A stretch of DNA of 64,000 nucleotides from CAYNLY01 sp964398225 (GTDB lineage: Bacteria > Pseudomonadota > Zetaproteobacteria > Mariprofundales > Mariprofundaceae): contig CAYNLY010000001.1 of assembly GCA_964398225.1 (NCBI GenBank), positions 1-64,000 of the forward strand. The letters run 5' to 3'. The notes beneath the pieces are model-generated. The model had not been told where the DNA came from. It was given only the letters and a program-made list of their open reading frames with translations, and ran no database searches. Positions 33,199 through 41,944 of this stretch are shown piece by piece; position 1 is the stretch's first letter; the number at the start of each line of letters is the position of its first letter. A program made the translations under genes and the position numbers.

Positions 33199-34688
33199 GC
33201 CGGATTGCCCGTCTCCTCCACGTAGGGGAAGCCGAGTCCCTTCAGATAGCGCTCGAAGGCATCCCGCTCCCCGGGCGGCACCTCGAGCCCCGCCAGCACC
33301 CGGCCGAAGGCCGCGCCGTGGTTGCGGTAGTGGAACAGCGAGATGTTCCAGCGCCCGGCCGCCCGGGTCAGAAACTCGAGCAGGGCGCCCGGCCGCTCGG
33401 GAAACTCGAAGCGGTACAGCACCTCATGCTTAACGAGCGGCGCATGCCCGCCGACCATGTGCCGGATGTGCAGCTTGGCAAGCTCGTTGTCGTGCAGGTC
33501 GATCACCGAAAGCCCCGCCCGCACCATCCGCTCGCGCAGCTCGTGGCGCTCCTGTTCGCCCTCGATCGTCACCCCGACGAAGACATGCGCCTCGTCCCGG
33601 GATGAGAGCCGGTAGTTGAACTCGGTGATGTTGCGCTCCCCGATCAGGCGGCAGAACTCGAGAAACGAGCCCGGGCGCTCGGGAATCGTCACCGCGAAGA
33701 GCGCCTCGCGGCCTTCGCCCATCTCGGTGCGCTCGGCGACATGCCGGAGACGGTCGAAGTTCATGTTCGCGCCGCTGTTGATGCAGACGAACACCCGCCC
33801 CCGTTCCTGGATCCGTCGGGCGTATTTCTTCATTCCGGCCACGGCCAGAGCGCCGGCCGGCTCGACGATCGTCCGGTTGTCCTCGTAGATGTCCTTGATC
33901 GCCGCGCAGATCTCGTCGGTATCCACGAGCAGGATTTCGTCCACGTAGCGCCGGGCGAGATCGAAGGTGTGCCTGCCCACCTGTTTGACCGCCACGCCGT
34001 CAGCGAAGATCCCGACATGGTCGAGCCGGATGCGTCGCCCCGCGCGCAGCGAATCGTGCATCGCCGCCGAATCCGTCGGCTCCACCCCGATCACGCGCGT
34101 GTTCGGGGACATATGCTTGATGTAGACGGCCATGCCCCCGATCAGTCCGCCGCCGCCGACCGGCACGAACACCGCGTCGATGTCGTTCGCGCACTGGCGG
34201 AGCACCTCCTCGGCGATCGTGCCCTGGCCCGCGATGACCAGCGGGTCGTCGTAGGGATGCACGAACACCCGGCCTTCCTCGGCGCAGAGCTTTTTCGCAT
34301 GTTCGCTCGCATCCGAATACGAGTCGCCGGCGAGCACGACGCGCGCGCCCATCCGCTCGACCGCCTGAACCTTGATCGGCGGCGTCGTGCGCGGCATGAC
34401 GATCGTGGCGGCAATGCCCAGCCGGTGGCTGGCCAGCGCCACGCCCTGGGCATGGTTGCCGGCGGATGCGCAGATCACGCCTTGCGCGCGTTCCCGCTCG
34501 CCGAGCTGCGCGATGCGGTTGTAGGCGCCGCGCAGCTTGAACGAAAACACCGGCTGCAGGTCTTCGCGCTTGAAGAGCACCTCGTGGTTGAGCCGGGCCG
34601 AAAGCTTCGGCGCAAGCTCAAGCGGCGTTTCGATTGCGACGTCGTAGACACGTGCGTGTTCGATGGCTTGCAGGTAGAAATCGCTCAT
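33177..34688 (-). CDS. ilvA: Threonine ammonia-lyase, biosynthetic
   Basis: A 503-residue PLP enzyme with the lysine Schiff base at K51 (FSFKLRGAYN), the glycine loop in the phosphate site (VPVGGGGLIGG), and two C-terminal ACT-like domains (about 325-500) for isoleucine feedback and valine activation. It makes 2-oxobutanoate for isoleucine. The length matches the biosynthetic form, not the catabolic one. It overlaps the convergent ligase-like gene by 22 bases at its 3' end. Its ATG overlaps the ATG of the divergent pabC in one CATG. Confidence 0.95.
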   Translation of the reverse strand: MSDFYLQAIEHARVYDVAIETPLELAPKLSARLNHEVLFKREDLQPVFSFKLRGAYNRIAQLGERERAQGVICASAGNHAQGVALASHRLGIAATIVMPRTTPPIKVQAVERMGARVVLAGDSYSDASEHAKKLCAEEGRVFVHPYDDPLVIAGQGTIAEEVLRQCANDIDAVFVPVGGGGLIGGMAVYIKHMSPNTRVIGVEPTDSAAMHDSLRAGRRIRLDHVGIFADGVAVKQVGRHTFDLARRYVDEILLVDTDEICAAIKDIYEDNRTIVEPAGALAVAGMKKYARRIQERGRVFVCINSGANMNFDRLRHVAERTEMGEGREALFAVTIPERPGSFLEFCRLIGERNITEFNYRLSSRDEAHVFVGVTIEGEQERHELRERMVRAGLSVIDLHDNELAKLHIRHMVGGHAPLVKHEVLYRFEFPERPGALLEFLTRAAGRWNISLFHYRNHGAAFGRVLAGLEVPPGERDAFERYLKGLGFPYVEETGNPAYLRFLK

Positions 34689-35550
34689 GGGCGGCTTCTA
34701 CCATGAAGACGGCGGGCATGCGACCCTCGAGGCCGAAGCGCCCCTGGTGCGGGCGGCCGGGCCCGGGCAAGCCGAGGATTACGGCGTGCAGGTCATCGAG
34801 ACGATGCGCGTGGTCCGGGGAAGAGTGCTGAACCCCGGGCACCATGTGGCGCGGGCCAGCCGGGGGCTTGCGCGCCTTTCGGCGCTGCCGGTGGACGCCG
34901 AAGCCGTCGGCCGCGCGGTGGATCGTGCGATCGCTGAAGCCCGGGAATACGGCCCGGATGTCGTGCTCAGGCTGGCCTGGAAGCCTTCCGGAGACGAATG
35001 GCCGGCTAGGCGCTGGAAGCTCGTGTGCACGGTCCGCTCGGCGCCGGAGCCGTCCGCGTATGCACCCGTGAAGCTGCGTTCGCTGCGCGTGCCCCCGATG
35101 GCGATGACCGAGGCCAAGTTCGGCGCCGACTACGGGCGCATGATGCTGCGGGTGGCTTTCGATGCGCCGTCCGTTCCCTTCGCTCAGGTGCTTCGCTGCT
35201 GGCGCTCGCGGGTGCTGGGCGCGACGACGGCAAACCTTTGCCTTCGCGTTGCCGGCCAATGGTTGACGCCGGCCGACGGCGCCGGCGTGCTGCCGGGCAA
35301 GGTCCGCGCACTGCTTCTGAGGCTGGAGGCGGTATTGCCGGCGCGCATCACGGTTCCGATGCTGGCCGAGGCGGAAGCCGCGGCGCTGTGCAACGCCGGC
35401 TGGCTGATCCGCCCCGTGGCCGGCATCGACGACCGACCGCTTCCCCGGCCCGAGCTCGTCAGCGAGCTTGCCCGAGTGCTCGAGGGCATGCCAGGGGTGC
35501 CCGGCTGGCTGGGCAAGACCGTCATGGAGGGCGGCAGGGCATGCGGCTGA
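34687..35550 (+). CDS. pabC: Aminodeoxychorismate lyase-like (class IV aminotransferase fold)
   Basis: A 287-residue protein of the class IV PLP fold. The segment GVQVIETMRVVRGRVLNPGHHVARASRGL matches PabC's first domain, KFGADYGRMM carries the candidate PLP lysine, and ATTANLCLRVAGQWLTP is the usual second-half strand. PabC makes 4-aminobenzoate for folate; the pabC-mltG-tmk-holB order supports the call. The start is uncertain: ATG 34687 overlaps the divergent ilvA start and leaves no leader or promoter, and GTG 34747 is an alternative. It overlaps mltG by 10 bases. Confidence 0.75.
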   Translation: MGGFYHEDGGHATLEAEAPLVRAAGPGQAEDYGVQVIETMRVVRGRVLNPGHHVARASRGLARLSALPVDAEAVGRAVDRAIAEAREYGPDVVLRLAWKPSGDEWPARRWKLVCTVRSAPEPSAYAPVKLRSLRVPPMAMTEAKFGADYGRMMLRVAFDAPSVPFAQVLRCWRSRVLGATTANLCLRVAGQWLTPADGAGVLPGKVRALLLRLEAVLPARITVPMLAEAEAAALCNAGWLIRPVAGIDDRPLPRPELVSELARVLEGMPGVPGWLGKTVMEGGRACG

Positions 35551-36551
35551 GGTTCGATCGCATGGGCTGGATGCGGCTGAGCGCCGCGGTTGCCGGGATC
35601 CTGTTCCTGAGCCTTGCCGCCGCATGCTGGCACGAGCTCAGCGAACGCCGGGCGCCGCCGAGCGCGGTCGAAATGATGATTCCGAAGGGGGCCTCGGTGC
35701 GGACGATCGCCCGGCTGCTGGCCGAGCGCGGGATAATCGCCTCACCGCTGCTGTTCCGCGTGGCGGCAAGGCTCCGGGGGGATGCCGCGCGCCTTCGTCA
35801 TGGCTACTACCGTTTTGCGGAGCCGGCGAGCATGCTCGAGGTCCTCGACCGGCTGGTCCGCGGCGACGTGATGCGGTTTTCCGTGACCGTGCCCGAAGGG
35901 CTGCGCACCGAGGAAGTGCTGGCGCTTCTCGCCGAGCGGACCGGTGTTCCTCTTTCCCGCTGGCGCGCGGCGATGCGGGAGCTGGCAGGCCAAGAGATCG
36001 AGGGCAGGCTTCTGCCCGAGACCTACGACTATACGCTGCCGCTTTCTCCGAAGGCGCTGCTTGAGCGGATGATGAAGGCGCAGCGGGCCGTGCTCGAATC
36101 CTTGAGTCCGGACCGGAGGCAATGGCGTCGCCTGGTTATCATCGCCTCGATCATCGAGAAGGAAACCGGCATCGACCGGGAGCGCCCGCTGGTGTCGGCC
36201 GTGATCCACAACCGCCTGAAGAAGCGGATGCGCCTGCAGATGGACCCGACCGTGATCTACGGCATCCTCCGGACCGAAGGCGGCTTTTCGGGCAATCTGC
36301 GCCGCCGCGATCTGCGCACCGACACGCCCTGGAACACCTATACGCGCTACGGGCTGCCGCCGACCCCGATCTGCAACCCGGGACGGGCGTCCCTTGAGGC
36401 CGCGGCGCATCCCGCCGACGTGGACTACCTCTATTTCGTGGCCGATGGCACCGGCGGGCATGTGTTTGCGTCCACGCGCGCCGAGCACGAGCGCAACGTC
36501 CGCGCCTGGGTGAACATCGAGCGGCGGCGCAGCCGGGGAGGATCACCCTGA
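35541..36551 (+). CDS. mltG: Endolytic murein transglycosylase MltG
   Basis: A 336-residue YceG/MltG protein. An N-terminal membrane helix (about 13-29) is followed by a LysM-like region (MIPKGASVRTIARLLAE) and the catalytic domain with the glutamate E206 in IASIIEKETG. Further signatures are HNRLKKRMRLQMDPTVIYG and NTYTRYGLPPTPICNPG. MltG cuts nascent glycan strands and helps set their length. It overlaps pabC by 10 bases, and its TGA shares a base with the next start codon. Confidence 0.95.
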   Translation: MRLRFDRMGWMRLSAAVAGILFLSLAAACWHELSERRAPPSAVEMMIPKGASVRTIARLLAERGIIASPLLFRVAARLRGDAARLRHGYYRFAEPASMLEVLDRLVRGDVMRFSVTVPEGLRTEEVLALLAERTGVPLSRWRAAMRELAGQEIEGRLLPETYDYTLPLSPKALLERMMKAQRAVLESLSPDRRQWRRLVIIASIIEKETGIDRERPLVSAVIHNRLKKRMRLQMDPTVIYGILRTEGGFSGNLRRRDLRTDTPWNTYTRYGLPPTPICNPGRASLEAAAHPADVDYLYFVADGTGGHVFASTRAEHERNVRAWVNIERRRSRGGSP

Positions 36552-36808
36552 TGGGCCGCGAGGAGGAGGTCTGGGTGGTTCGCCTCGAGATGCCGCCCGA
36601 GACGATGGTGCGATTCCAGTTCCTGCTTCAGGGCGAGGACGGGCTGGCGATCGACCGGGGCGGCGGCAGGTCCGCGCACGAACTCTGGACCGTGGCCGAC
36701 CGTCTCGACGAGCTTTACGCATTTCTCGAAGAGTTGCCGGAGCACTGGGGCATCCGCGTTCTGGGCGTGCGGCGCTGGGTTCCGGAGGTAGGAGGAAGGC
36801 CATCATGA
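36551..36808 (+). CDS. DUF4911-like small protein
   Basis: An 85-residue protein. The pattern VVRLEMPPETMVRFQFLLQGEDGLA followed by a helix (ADRLDELYAFLEEL) resembles DUF4911, where a 'RV.P.di...kFilEgydgla' opening is typical. No catalytic residues are evident. It is embedded between mltG and tmk with 1- and 4-base overlaps, so it is translated with them. The function is unknown; the family is better known from delta-type lineages than from Gammaproteobacteria. Confidence 0.55.
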   Translation: MGREEEVWVVRLEMPPETMVRFQFLLQGEDGLAIDRGGGRSAHELWTVADRLDELYAFLEELPEHWGIRVLGVRRWVPEVGGRPS

Positions 36809-37455
36809 ACAGGCGCGGCCGGTTCATCACGCTTGAGGGCATCGACGGCTCGGGCAAGTCCACGCAGGCCGGGCGCCTCGCAAAGCGGCTGGAAGCGCGG
36901 GGGCTCAAGGTGGTGCGCACGCGCGAGCCCGGCGGCACGGCGCTGGGGCGGGAGATCCGACGGCTGCTGCTCGATGGCAGGCATGCGCCCGTGGCCGAGG
37001 CCGAGCTGCTGCTGTTTCTGGCCGATCGCGCCCAGCATGTGCGCACGCTTGTGGCTCCGGCGCTGGCCGAAGGCGCCTGGGTGCTGTGCGACCGCTATTC
37101 CGATTCGACGCTGGCCTATCAGGCCGCCGCCCGCGGACTGGGCGCGATCGATGAGGTGCGCGAACTCATCGGCTTCGCCGAATGCGGCTGCCGGCCGGAT
37201 CTGACGCTGTGGTTCGATCTGCCGGTCGAGCAGGCCCGGAGCCGGATGCGCGCCCGGACGGATGCCGGCACGGTGCCAAGCCGGCTCGATTCCGAAAGCC
37301 TCGCGTTTCATCGGCGGGTTGCGGAGGCGTTCGCCGATCTGGCCCGGGCCGAGCCCGACCGCATCGTGCGCATCGATGCGGAGGCGGATGAGGATGCGGT
37401 CGAACGCTGCGCCTGGGCGGCATTGACGCGCGCGTTTCCGGAGCTGTCCACATGA
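36805..37455 (+). CDS. tmk: Thymidylate kinase
   Basis: A 216-residue dTMP kinase. P-loop GIDGSGKST (12-20), the substrate/lid segments REPGGTALGREIR and CDRYSDSTLAYQ (DRY motif) are all present. It phosphorylates dTMP to dTDP for DNA synthesis. It overlaps the genes on both sides by 4 bases (36805 and 37452), in the conserved mltG-tmk-holB cluster. Confidence 0.96.
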   Translation: MNRRGRFITLEGIDGSGKSTQAGRLAKRLEARGLKVVRTREPGGTALGREIRRLLLDGRHAPVAEAELLLFLADRAQHVRTLVAPALAEGAWVLCDRYSDSTLAYQAAARGLGAIDEVRELIGFAECGCRPDLTLWFDLPVEQARSRMRARTDAGTVPSRLDSESLAFHRRVAEAFADLARAEPDRIVRIDAEADEDAVERCAWAALTRAFPELST

Positions 37456-38378
37456 TCCGGGTGATCGGGCACGGCGCTCTGCGTCGGCGTTTCGCCGAGG
37501 CACTCACGGCGGGGCGACTTCATCATGCCTGGCTTCTGCACGGTCCGCGCGGCATCGGCAAGCGCCGGCTCGCCCTCGTGCTTGCGATGCGCGTGCTCTG
37601 CGAGCGCCCGGACGGGGAGGAGCCCTGTTTCGAGTGCCATGCCTGCCGGATGTCCGAAGCCGGCGCGCATCCCGATCTGCTGATCGTGGAGCGGGAGGAG
37701 AAACGGCGCGACGTGCGCATCGATCAGGTTCGCGAACTGCTGTCCTTTCTGTCGCTTTCCGGGGCCGAGAGCGAGCGCAGGGTTGTCGTGCTCGACGATG
37801 CCGAGCGCCTGAACGCGCAGGCTGCGAACGCGCTGCTCAAGGGGCTTGAGGAGCCGGCTCCGGGAAGCCTGCTGCTGATGGTCTGCGCCGATGCGATGCG
37901 GCTTCCGGCCACCGTCCGATCGCGTTGCCTGATGGCGCATTGCCCGCCGCTTTCCGAGCCGGAATCCCGGCAGGTGCTGATCGAGCTGGGCGTGGATGAG
38001 GCCCATCTTGCCTTTGCCCTGCGCCATGCGGAGGGGTGCCCCGGCATCATGGCGCCGCTTGCCGATCCGGCCGTGGCCGAGGCGCTTTCCGCCTGGGAGA
38101 AGATGTGCGCGGAGCTTGCCCGCGCGGACGTCGCCGGCATCGAGGCATGGATCCGCGAACATCTGCCGCGCCTGCCGCATGACCTGGTCGCGCGCATCGC
38201 CGGGCGCGTGCTGCTGGATCAGGCGGCATCCGGCGCGTTCGCAGGTCGCGCCGAGGCCGCCTATGAAGCACTGGGCGGACTGATGCGCTGGCCGGCAGAG
38301 GTGCAGCGCCACTCGCTCAGGCCCGCAACCTCGCTGTTCGCCGCAGTGCTGAACATGCGCGCCGCCCTCCGCAGCTGA
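37452..38378 (+). CDS. holB: DNA polymerase III delta' subunit
   Basis: A 308-residue clamp-loader subunit. It has a P-loop-like GPRGIGKR (31-38), a zinc module with C50, C59, C62 and C65, and the SRC-like motif near TVRSRCLMAHCPPL. Delta' is the rigid stator of the clamp loader and normally does not hydrolyse ATP. It ends a long overlapping operon; a promoter for metG lies after the stop. Confidence 0.93.
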   Translation: MIRVIGHGALRRRFAEALTAGRLHHAWLLHGPRGIGKRRLALVLAMRVLCERPDGEEPCFECHACRMSEAGAHPDLLIVEREEKRRDVRIDQVRELLSFLSLSGAESERRVVVLDDAERLNAQAANALLKGLEEPAPGSLLLMVCADAMRLPATVRSRCLMAHCPPLSEPESRQVLIELGVDEAHLAFALRHAEGCPGIMAPLADPAVAEALSAWEKMCAELARADVAGIEAWIREHLPRLPHDLVARIAGRVLLDQAASGAFAGRAEAAYEALGGLMRWPAEVQRHSLRPATSLFAAVLNMRAALRS

Positions 38379-38388
38379 CGGCTGACGG

Positions 38389-38417
38389 CTGGCGGCGCAC
38401 GCAAGCCGCGCTAGAGT
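38389..38417 (+). promoter_or_regulatory. Predicted promoter of metG, with a 7-base tandem repeat
   Basis: CTGGCG (38389-38394), 17-base spacer, TAGAGT (38412-38417). The -35 box is part of a three-fold tandem repeat CTGACGG, CTGACGG, CTGGCGG at 38375-38395 that also contains the holB stop codon. Confidence 0.45.
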
Positions 38418-38456
38418 GCCGGTCCGGCAACAGCCAGTCAGGGGGCACGGGCATCG

Positions 38457-40001
38457 ATGAGCAACACCTTCTATGTGACGACGCCGATCTACTACGTCAA
38501 CGACGAACCTCATCTCGGCCACATCTACACGACGGTCGCGGCCGATGCGCTGGCCCGATACCACCGCCTGGCCGGCAGGGACGTGTTCTTTCTGACCGGC
38601 GTGGACGAGCACGGCCAGAAGGTGCAGCAGGCGGCCGAGGCGAAGGGAATGGCGCCGATCGAGCTTGCCGACCGGGTGGTCGAACGCTACCGGACGCTGT
38701 GGCCGCGGCTGTCGATCAGCAACGACGACTTCATCCGCACCAGCTCCGAGCGTCACAAGAAGGCGGTGCAGGCGATGTGGCGGCGGCTGGATGCGGCGGG
38801 CTGCATCTACAAGGGTGTCTACGAGGACTGGTACTGCGTGCCCTGCGAAACCTACTGGACCGAAACCCAGCTCAAGGAGGCCGGGCTGTGGGAGAACCGG
38901 CTTTGCCCTGACTGTCGGCGTCCGGTCGAGCGGGTGGAGGAGGAGTCCTACTTTTTCCGGCTGAGCCGCTTCCAGGAGCCGCTGCTTGAGCACATCCGCA
39001 CGCATCCCGATTTCATCATGCCCGAAAGCCGCCGCAACGAGGTGGTGAGCTTCATCGAGCGTGGGCTGAACGACCTGTCGATCTCCCGCACGACCTTCTC
39101 CTGGGGCGTGCCCGTGCCCGGAGACGAGGCGCATGTGGTCTACGTCTGGATCGACGCTCTGACGAACTATCTGTCCGCGCTCGGTTTTCCCGATCCGGAG
39201 GTGCCCAAATACTGGCCCGCGGACGTGCACCTGATCGGCAAGGACATCCTTCGCTTTCATGCGATCTACTGGCCGGCGATGCTGATGGCCGCTGGCCTCC
39301 CGCTGCCCAGGCGGGTGTTCGCGCACGGCTGGTGGACGGTCGAGGGCGAGAAGATGAGCAAGTCGCGCGGCAACGCGCTTCGGCCCGACGATCTGCTTGC
39401 GCGCTACGAGGCCGACGTGCTGCGCTATTTCCTGCTCCGGGAAGTGCCGTTCGGGCAGGACGGCGATTTCTCGTTCCGGGCGCTGGCCGCGCGCTACAAC
39501 ACGGAGCTCGCCAACGACGTTGGCAACCTGCTCAACCGCTCGCTGTCGATGCTGCATCGCTACCGCGACGGCGTGCTGGGCGCGCCCGCCGAGGAGACCG
39601 AATCGGACCGGGCCCTGATCGCGGACGTCGAGGGAATGCTTGCCGATGTCGCCGAAGCCATGGAGGTGCAGGCGTTCCATCGCGCGCTGGAGCGGGTCAA
39701 TGCGGTCGTCCGCCACGGCAACCGCTATGTCGAGGAAAACGCGCCCTGGGTGCTCGCCAAATCGGGCGAGGATGCCCGCCTGGATGCCGTGCTCTACCAC
39801 CTGATCGAGACGCTGCGCCTGGTGGGCCTGATGCTTGCGCCGTTCATGCCGGAAAAGGCACGCGCGATGCTCGGGCAGATCCTGAACGGGGAGCCCGAGA
39901 TGCGGGAGCTCAGGCTTGCCGAGCACGGCGGCTGGGGGCTGTTGAAGCCGGGGCACCGCTGCGCGCGGCCCACGCCCGTGTTTCCGAGGATGCAGGACTG
40001 A
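38457..40001 (+). CDS. metG: Methionine-tRNA ligase (short, no C-terminal dimer domain)
   Basis: A 514-residue class I synthetase with the HLGH signature (19-22), the KMSKS loop at 299-303 and a single zinc knuckle (CVPCETYW ... CPDC). It lacks the C-terminal tRNA-binding/dimerisation domain of the roughly 670-residue gammaproteobacterial MetG, and resembles the shorter forms seen in alpha-, delta- and other lineages. It is essential for translation. It follows holB directly, a linkage also seen outside the Gammaproteobacteria. Confidence 0.95.
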   Translation: MSNTFYVTTPIYYVNDEPHLGHIYTTVAADALARYHRLAGRDVFFLTGVDEHGQKVQQAAEAKGMAPIELADRVVERYRTLWPRLSISNDDFIRTSSERHKKAVQAMWRRLDAAGCIYKGVYEDWYCVPCETYWTETQLKEAGLWENRLCPDCRRPVERVEEESYFFRLSRFQEPLLEHIRTHPDFIMPESRRNEVVSFIERGLNDLSISRTTFSWGVPVPGDEAHVVYVWIDALTNYLSALGFPDPEVPKYWPADVHLIGKDILRFHAIYWPAMLMAAGLPLPRRVFAHGWWTVEGEKMSKSRGNALRPDDLLARYEADVLRYFLLREVPFGQDGDFSFRALAARYNTELANDVGNLLNRSLSMLHRYRDGVLGAPAEETESDRALIADVEGMLADVAEAMEVQAFHRALERVNAVVRHGNRYVEENAPWVLAKSGEDARLDAVLYHLIETLRLVGLMLAPFMPEKARAMLGQILNGEPEMRELRLAEHGGWGLLKPGHRCARPTPVFPRMQD

Positions 40002-40011
40002 GCGGAAAACC

Positions 40012-40025
40012 GTGATCTGCGTCAC
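40012..40025. promoter_or_regulatory. Crp/Fnr-type operator, GTGAT-N4-GTCAC
   Basis: GTGATCTGCGTCAC, with flanking C and G extending the outer arms to CGTGA/TCACG. It shares 12 of 14 bases with the box at 8462-8475 and lies eight bases upstream of the -35 box at 40034, against seven for the other copy. Confidence 0.55.
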
Positions 40026-40033
40026 GAAGGGGA

Positions 40034-40062
40034 TTGTCAACCGCGCCTGATCGGCGCATCCT
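40034..40062 (+). promoter_or_regulatory. Predicted leaderless promoter of the DUF2062 gene
   Basis: TTGTCA (40034-40039), 17-base spacer, CATCCT (40057-40062), then six bases to the ATG at 40069. The -35 is strong, the -10 weak, as expected for an activator-dependent promoter under the adjacent Crp/Fnr-type box. Confidence 0.4.
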
Positions 40063-40068
40063 TGGCGC

Positions 40069-40605
40069 ATGCCACGGAAGGTCATCCAGCGCTACATGCC
40101 GGATCATGAAAAGGTGCGCAATCACCGGCACCTTCAGTGCCTTTCCTGCTTCTTCCACCGCCCGGGGCTGTGGCATCTGAACCGGCATTCGGTGGCGCGG
40201 GCGATGGCGATCGGCCTGTTCTTCGCCTTCGTGCCGGTGCCGTTCCAGATGCTGCTTGCCGCCACCGGCGCGGTGATGTTCAACAGCAACCTGCCGGTTT
40301 CGGTCGGCATGGTCTGGCTGACCAATCCGTTGACGATGCCTCCGATCTTCTATTTCGCCTATCTTCTCGGCGCATGGCTGATGGGCATGGATGCGCAGGC
40401 GGCCTCGTTTGCCGATTTCGAGCTTTCCTGGGCCTGGCTCAGTTCGGCGCTGGCCGCGGGCTGGAAGCCGTTTCTGCTCGGCTGCTTCGTGCTGGGCGTG
40501 ATCAGCTCGCTGCTGGGCTATGTCGGCACCCAGGCGATGTGGCGCATCGCGGTGCTTCGGCGCTGGCGCCGCCGGCGGGCCTACCGTCTCGCGCACGCGG
40601 CCTGA
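40069..40605 (+). CDS. DUF2062 family membrane protein
   Basis: A 178-residue protein with three or four hydrophobic segments. The family signature is clear: an N-terminal soluble part, then SVARAMAIGLFFAFVPVPFQMLLAA, and MVWLTNPLTMPPIFYFAYLLGAWLMG. DUF2062 proteins are inner membrane proteins of unknown function, sometimes fused to glycosyltransferases. It has a predicted promoter preceded by a Crp/Fnr-type operator, making it one of two candidate members of that regulon in this window. The kinase gene follows 17 bases later. Confidence 0.85.
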   Translation: MPRKVIQRYMPDHEKVRNHRHLQCLSCFFHRPGLWHLNRHSVARAMAIGLFFAFVPVPFQMLLAATGAVMFNSNLPVSVGMVWLTNPLTMPPIFYFAYLLGAWLMGMDAQAASFADFELSWAWLSSALAAGWKPFLLGCFVLGVISSLLGYVGTQAMWRIAVLRRWRRRRAYRLAHAA

Positions 40606-40622
40606 ACGGGCTGCCGGTCCGC

Positions 40623-41534
40623 ATGCCCGGCGGGCGACTGCACCAGGACATCCGCGCTGCCCTCGAGGCGGTGGCGCCCGGGCTTGAGCTGAAGGACGTT
40701 CGTCCCGTTTCCGGCGGAAGCATCAACCGGGCCTATGTGCTTGAGGGCGCGAGCAAGAGGGGGCCGTGCCGGTTCTTCGTCAAGGTCAACGACGCCCGAT
40801 TCGGGGACATGTTCGAGGCCGAACGCGAGGGGCTCGCCGAGCTTGCAGGGGCGGGCGCGATCCGCGTACCCCGGCCGCTCGCGTTCGGCGAAAGCGAGGG
40901 GCAGTGCTGGCTCGCATGCGAATACATCGCATTTGGCCGGGAGCGGTCCGGTTCGATGGCCCGGCTGGGCGAACAGCTGGCCCGGCTGCACCGGCATACG
41001 GCGCCGCGCTTCGGCTGGCATCGTGACAACACGATCGGTTCCACGCCGCAGCCCAACGGCTGGCATGAGGACTGGCTGGCGTTCTACCGCGAGCGCCGGC
41101 TTCTGCATCAGCTGGATCTTCTGAAATCCCGCGGCGCGTCCTCAAGGCTCATCGACCGGGGCCGGAGGCTTGCGCAGCATCTTGAAGCATTCTTTTCCGG
41201 ATATCGGCCCGTGCCCTCGCTGCTGCACGGCGATCTGTGGGGCGGGAATCGTGGCTTCGACGAACACGGCGAACCGGTTCTGTTCGATCCCGCGGTCTAC
41301 TACGGGGACCGGGAGGCGGATCTAGCCATGACCGAGCTGTTCGGCGGATTCAGCGACGCGTTCTACGACGCCTATCGCGCCGCCTGGCCGCTTGATCCCG
41401 GCTACCGGGTGCGCCGGGATCTCTACAACCTCTACCATGTGCTCAACCACGCCAATCTGTTCGGCGGCGGCTATGCAAGCCAGGCGGCGGGCATGATCGA
41501 TCGGCTGCTGGCCGAAGCGGGGCTTGGCGGATGA
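40623..41534 (+). CDS. Fructosamine-3-kinase family protein
   Basis: A 303-residue kinase of the fructosamine/ketosamine-3-kinase family with an aminoglycoside phosphotransferase fold. It has GGSINRAYVLE in the nucleotide loop region, FFVKVN carrying the ATP-contacting lysine, and the catalytic loop HGDLWGGN at 202-209. Such enzymes phosphorylate ketoamines on glycated proteins or amino acids, allowing deglycation. ATG 40623 is the first start after the DUF2062 stop; a long upstream frame is antisense shadow. It overlaps the next gene by 4 bases. Confidence 0.9.
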   Translation: MPGGRLHQDIRAALEAVAPGLELKDVRPVSGGSINRAYVLEGASKRGPCRFFVKVNDARFGDMFEAEREGLAELAGAGAIRVPRPLAFGESEGQCWLACEYIAFGRERSGSMARLGEQLARLHRHTAPRFGWHRDNTIGSTPQPNGWHEDWLAFYRERRLLHQLDLLKSRGASSRLIDRGRRLAQHLEAFFSGYRPVPSLLHGDLWGGNRGFDEHGEPVLFDPAVYYGDREADLAMTELFGGFSDAFYDAYRAAWPLDPGYRVRRDLYNLYHVLNHANLFGGGYASQAAGMIDRLLAEAGLGG

Positions 41535-41944
41535 GTCCTGCGGCCGCGAGCGCCCGCGTGCGGCTGACCTTCAGTTTCCGGGGCGAAATCTTCCAGCCGT
41601 GCGCGCGGCTGGATCTGGACCGCTGGATGCGGGAGACGGACGGCCGCATCGAAGCGCTCTACGACTGGCTGGCGGACGCCGCGGGCATCGACCGCTATTC
41701 GTACGAATACGAGGTCATGGTGCTCGAGCCGCTCGAGTTTCTCGAACCCGAAGGGCTTGCCCGCGACTTCGTCGAGGACGGCAGGCTCGACGTGGAGGGA
41801 TTCGCGCGCGCCTGGCACCGGGCGCATGCGCTGGAGATCGTCGCGCCGATCGCGCGCCGGCATCTGGGGGTGGAGGATCTTGCGCGCGAGCCGGAGCTTG
41901 CGGAGGCGCTGATCGCGGCCTGGAACGCCGGCCGCCGGGGCTGA
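41531..41944 (+). CDS. Hypothetical protein
   Basis: A 137-residue soluble protein that I do not recognise. It opens with VRLTFSFRGEIFQPCARLDLDRWM, then two mostly helical segments rich in Glu and Arg. It overlaps the kinase gene by 4 bases, so it is translated with it, and it ends immediately before the stop codon of convergent cmoB (TGA then CTA, no gap). It is likely real because of this coupling, the consistent codon use and the acidic character, but the function cannot be inferred. Confidence 0.65.
   Translation: MSPAAASARVRLTFSFRGEIFQPCARLDLDRWMRETDGRIEALYDWLADAAGIDRYSYEYEVMVLEPLEFLEPEGLARDFVEDGRLDVEGFARAWHRAHALEIVAPIARRHLGVEDLAREPELAEALIAAWNAGRRG

Noticed and set aside
37308..40085. 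A 925-residue open frame antisense to holB and metG
   Set aside because: It is a shadow of GC-rich codons; both sense genes are certain.
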